Source of the DNA: an uncultured Clostridia bacterium | GTDB lineage: Bacteria; Bacillota; Clostridia; Oscillospirales; Ruminococcaceae | Direction: 5' to 3' | NCBI GenBank assembly: GCA_947629945.1 | Contig: CANRFR010000005.1 | Span: 1-48,828 of the forward strand | DNA length: 48,828 bases | Made by a program: the position numbers and the translations under genes | Part shown: positions 48,094 to 48,828 of the stretch, piece after piece | Layout: the number at the start of each line of letters is the position of its first letter | Position numbering within the stretch: the stretch's first letter is position 1 | Notes under the pieces: model-generated | What the model was told of the DNA's origin: nothing | Databases searched by the model: none | What the model saw: the letters and a program-made list of their open reading frames with translations, nothing else

Positions 48094-48169
48094 GCTGTTA
48101 TAGCTCAGTTGGTAGAGCACATCCTTGGTAAGGATGAGGTCATCAGTTCGACTCTGATTAACAGCTCCA
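48094..48169 (+). tRNA. tRNA-Thr(GGT)
   Basis: A 76-base tRNA including encoded CCA (48167-48169). Acceptor stem GCTGTTA/TAACAGC, D stem GCTC/GAGC, anticodon stem CATCC/GGATG with loop TTGGTAA and anticodon GGT at 48127-48129, T stem ATCAG/CTGAT with loop TTCGACT. All stems pair fully. Confidence 0.96.
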
Positions 48170-48178
48170 AAATTTTTT

Positions 48179-48207
48179 ACCGCTTTCTCGAAAGAGAGAG
48201 CGGTTTT
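48179..48207 (+). terminator. Terminator of the tRNA array
   Basis: ACCGCTTTCTC (48179-48189) pairs with GAGAGAGCGGT (48194-48204) around a GAAA tetraloop, with one G-U pair, followed by TTTG. Confidence 0.82.
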
Positions 48208-48235
48208 GTTTGCGAATTTAAGGGGAGAGAATGAA

Positions 48236-48828
48236 ATGGCTAAAAATCATACAATGGATTTAACAAGCGGCGCTGTGCTGCCGAAAATGGTGCGGTTCTC
48301 GCTGCCGATAATGGCTTCGGGAGTGCTGCAGCTTTTGTTTAATGCCGCGGATATAATTGTCGTCGGACGGTTCGCCGGAGATAACTCGATGGGCGCAGTC
48401 GGTTCGACCACCGCGCTCATCAATTTGTTTACCAATTTGTTTATCGGTCTGTCGGTAGGTGTGAACGTTATTGCCGCGCGCAGTCACGGCGCCAACTCAA
48501 AGGACGATATGCAAGACATCGTTCACACGTCCGTGCTGTTGTCGGTGATATGTGGCGTGTTACTGGCGGCTGTCGGAGCGGTTTTCGCTCCCGAAATGCT
48601 TGAAATTATGGAAACTCCGCCCGAACAGCTTCCGCTTGCCGTTACATATTTGCGTATATATTTCCTTGGAATGCCCGCCATGCTGCTGTATAACTTTGGT
48701 TCGGCGGTATTGCGCGCGGTCGGCGATACTAAGCGTCCGTTGTATTTTCTTATAACTGCGGGCATTGTGAACGTTTTGTTAAATTTGCTGTTCGTAATCG
48801 TATTTAAGATGGACGTTGCGGGAGTTGC
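48236..48828 (+). CDS. MATE-family efflux transporter, 3' end cut by window
   Basis: First 197 codons of a multidrug/toxin exporter driven by Na+ or H+. It begins MAKNHTMDLTSGAVLPKMV, has LFNAADIIVVGRFAG in helix 1-2 region and ARSHGANSKDD in the following loop, then continuous hydrophobic helices; these are typical of the MATE/DinF group in Firmicutes. AAGGGGAGAG precedes ATG 48236. An ATG at 48231 is out of frame. The gene continues past the window. Confidence 0.92.
   Translation, partial: MAKNHTMDLTSGAVLPKMVRFSLPIMASGVLQLLFNAADIIVVGRFAGDNSMGAVGSTTALINLFTNLFIGLSVGVNVIAARSHGANSKDDMQDIVHTSVLLSVICGVLLAAVGAVFAPEMLEIMETPPEQLPLAVTYLRIYFLGMPAMLLYNFGSAVLRAVGDTKRPLYFLITAGIVNVLLNLLFVIVFKMDVAGV

Overview
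The window reads as a chromosome segment of a Gram-positive, anaerobic, motile clostridium, most like the Oscillospiraceae/Ruminococcaceae. The evidence is: murB-rapZ-whiA order, strong AGGAGG ribosome sites, TTGACA-N17-TATAAT promoters, a 2[4Fe-4S]-free small ferredoxin and iron-sulfur flavoprotein, an AGCS symporter, an Amt-PII fusion, and moderate GC with GC-rich third positions. No taxonomic marker gene is present, so the family-level guess is inference. Nearly all of it is housekeeping sequence, with several accessory islets and small repeat elements between genes.

Layout. 1-5.7 kb (+): azlC (cut by the window edge)-azlD-small ORF-glucokinase-murB-rapZ-whiA-iron-sulfur flavoprotein-ferredoxin. 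5.7-9.5 kb (+): a holin-like small protein with a GH25 lysozyme carrying two CW_7 repeats, then a ClpC-type unfoldase. 9.5-19.4 kb (-): an ABC exporter with an XRE/AbrB-type regulator that is split by a one-base frameshift, cysteine desulfurase and Dtd, then a long gene run (repeat protein, membrane protein, GT-A-like protein, orphan ABC ATPase, sirtuin, zinc-ribbon membrane protein, TPM-domain protein). 19.6-21.3 kb (-): AGCS symporter. 21.4-25.5 kb (+): a MITE-like element, pyruvate kinase, glmS. 25.5-30.7 kb (+): a BREX-like pair, BrxD-type ATPase and BrxHI/Lhr-type helicase, separated by a CPBP protease, a C39-like protease and a Cys-rich micropeptide. 30.8-33.6 kb (+): a YtrA-type GntR regulator with ABC transporter (one permease frameshifted). 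33.7-35.5 kb (+): ppa-maf-rhomboid. 35.6-38.6 kb (-): diguanylate cyclase and chemoreceptor. 39-44.7 kb (+): LytTR response regulator, histidine kinase fused to an RsiV-like external domain, and a second chemoreceptor with a Lys-rich repeat tail. 44.8-48.8 kb: small membrane protein, amt-glnB with an attenuator leader, a threonine tRNA array, and the start of a MATE transporter.

The most interesting items are: (1) the amt leader, where two hairpins with A..G.. hexaloops overlap an intrinsic terminator and look like an ANTAR antiterminator; (2) two tRNA-Thr-like sequences, each with a terminator-like hairpin in the T arm, transcribed ahead of an intact tRNA-Thr(GGT); (3) a GHKL histidine kinase fused to an RsiV/DUF3298 extracellular domain, a possible lysozyme or cell-wall sensor; (4) the BrxD...BrxHI locus, with a coding 'ghost' of the brxD 3' end that marks how the middle genes arrived; (5) two proteins with unusual in-frame tandem repeats, one aromatic (90-bp unit) and one Lys-rich (48-bp unit); and (6) three different MITE-like inverted-repeat elements. 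All family assignments are from reading the translated sequence; no database search was run.
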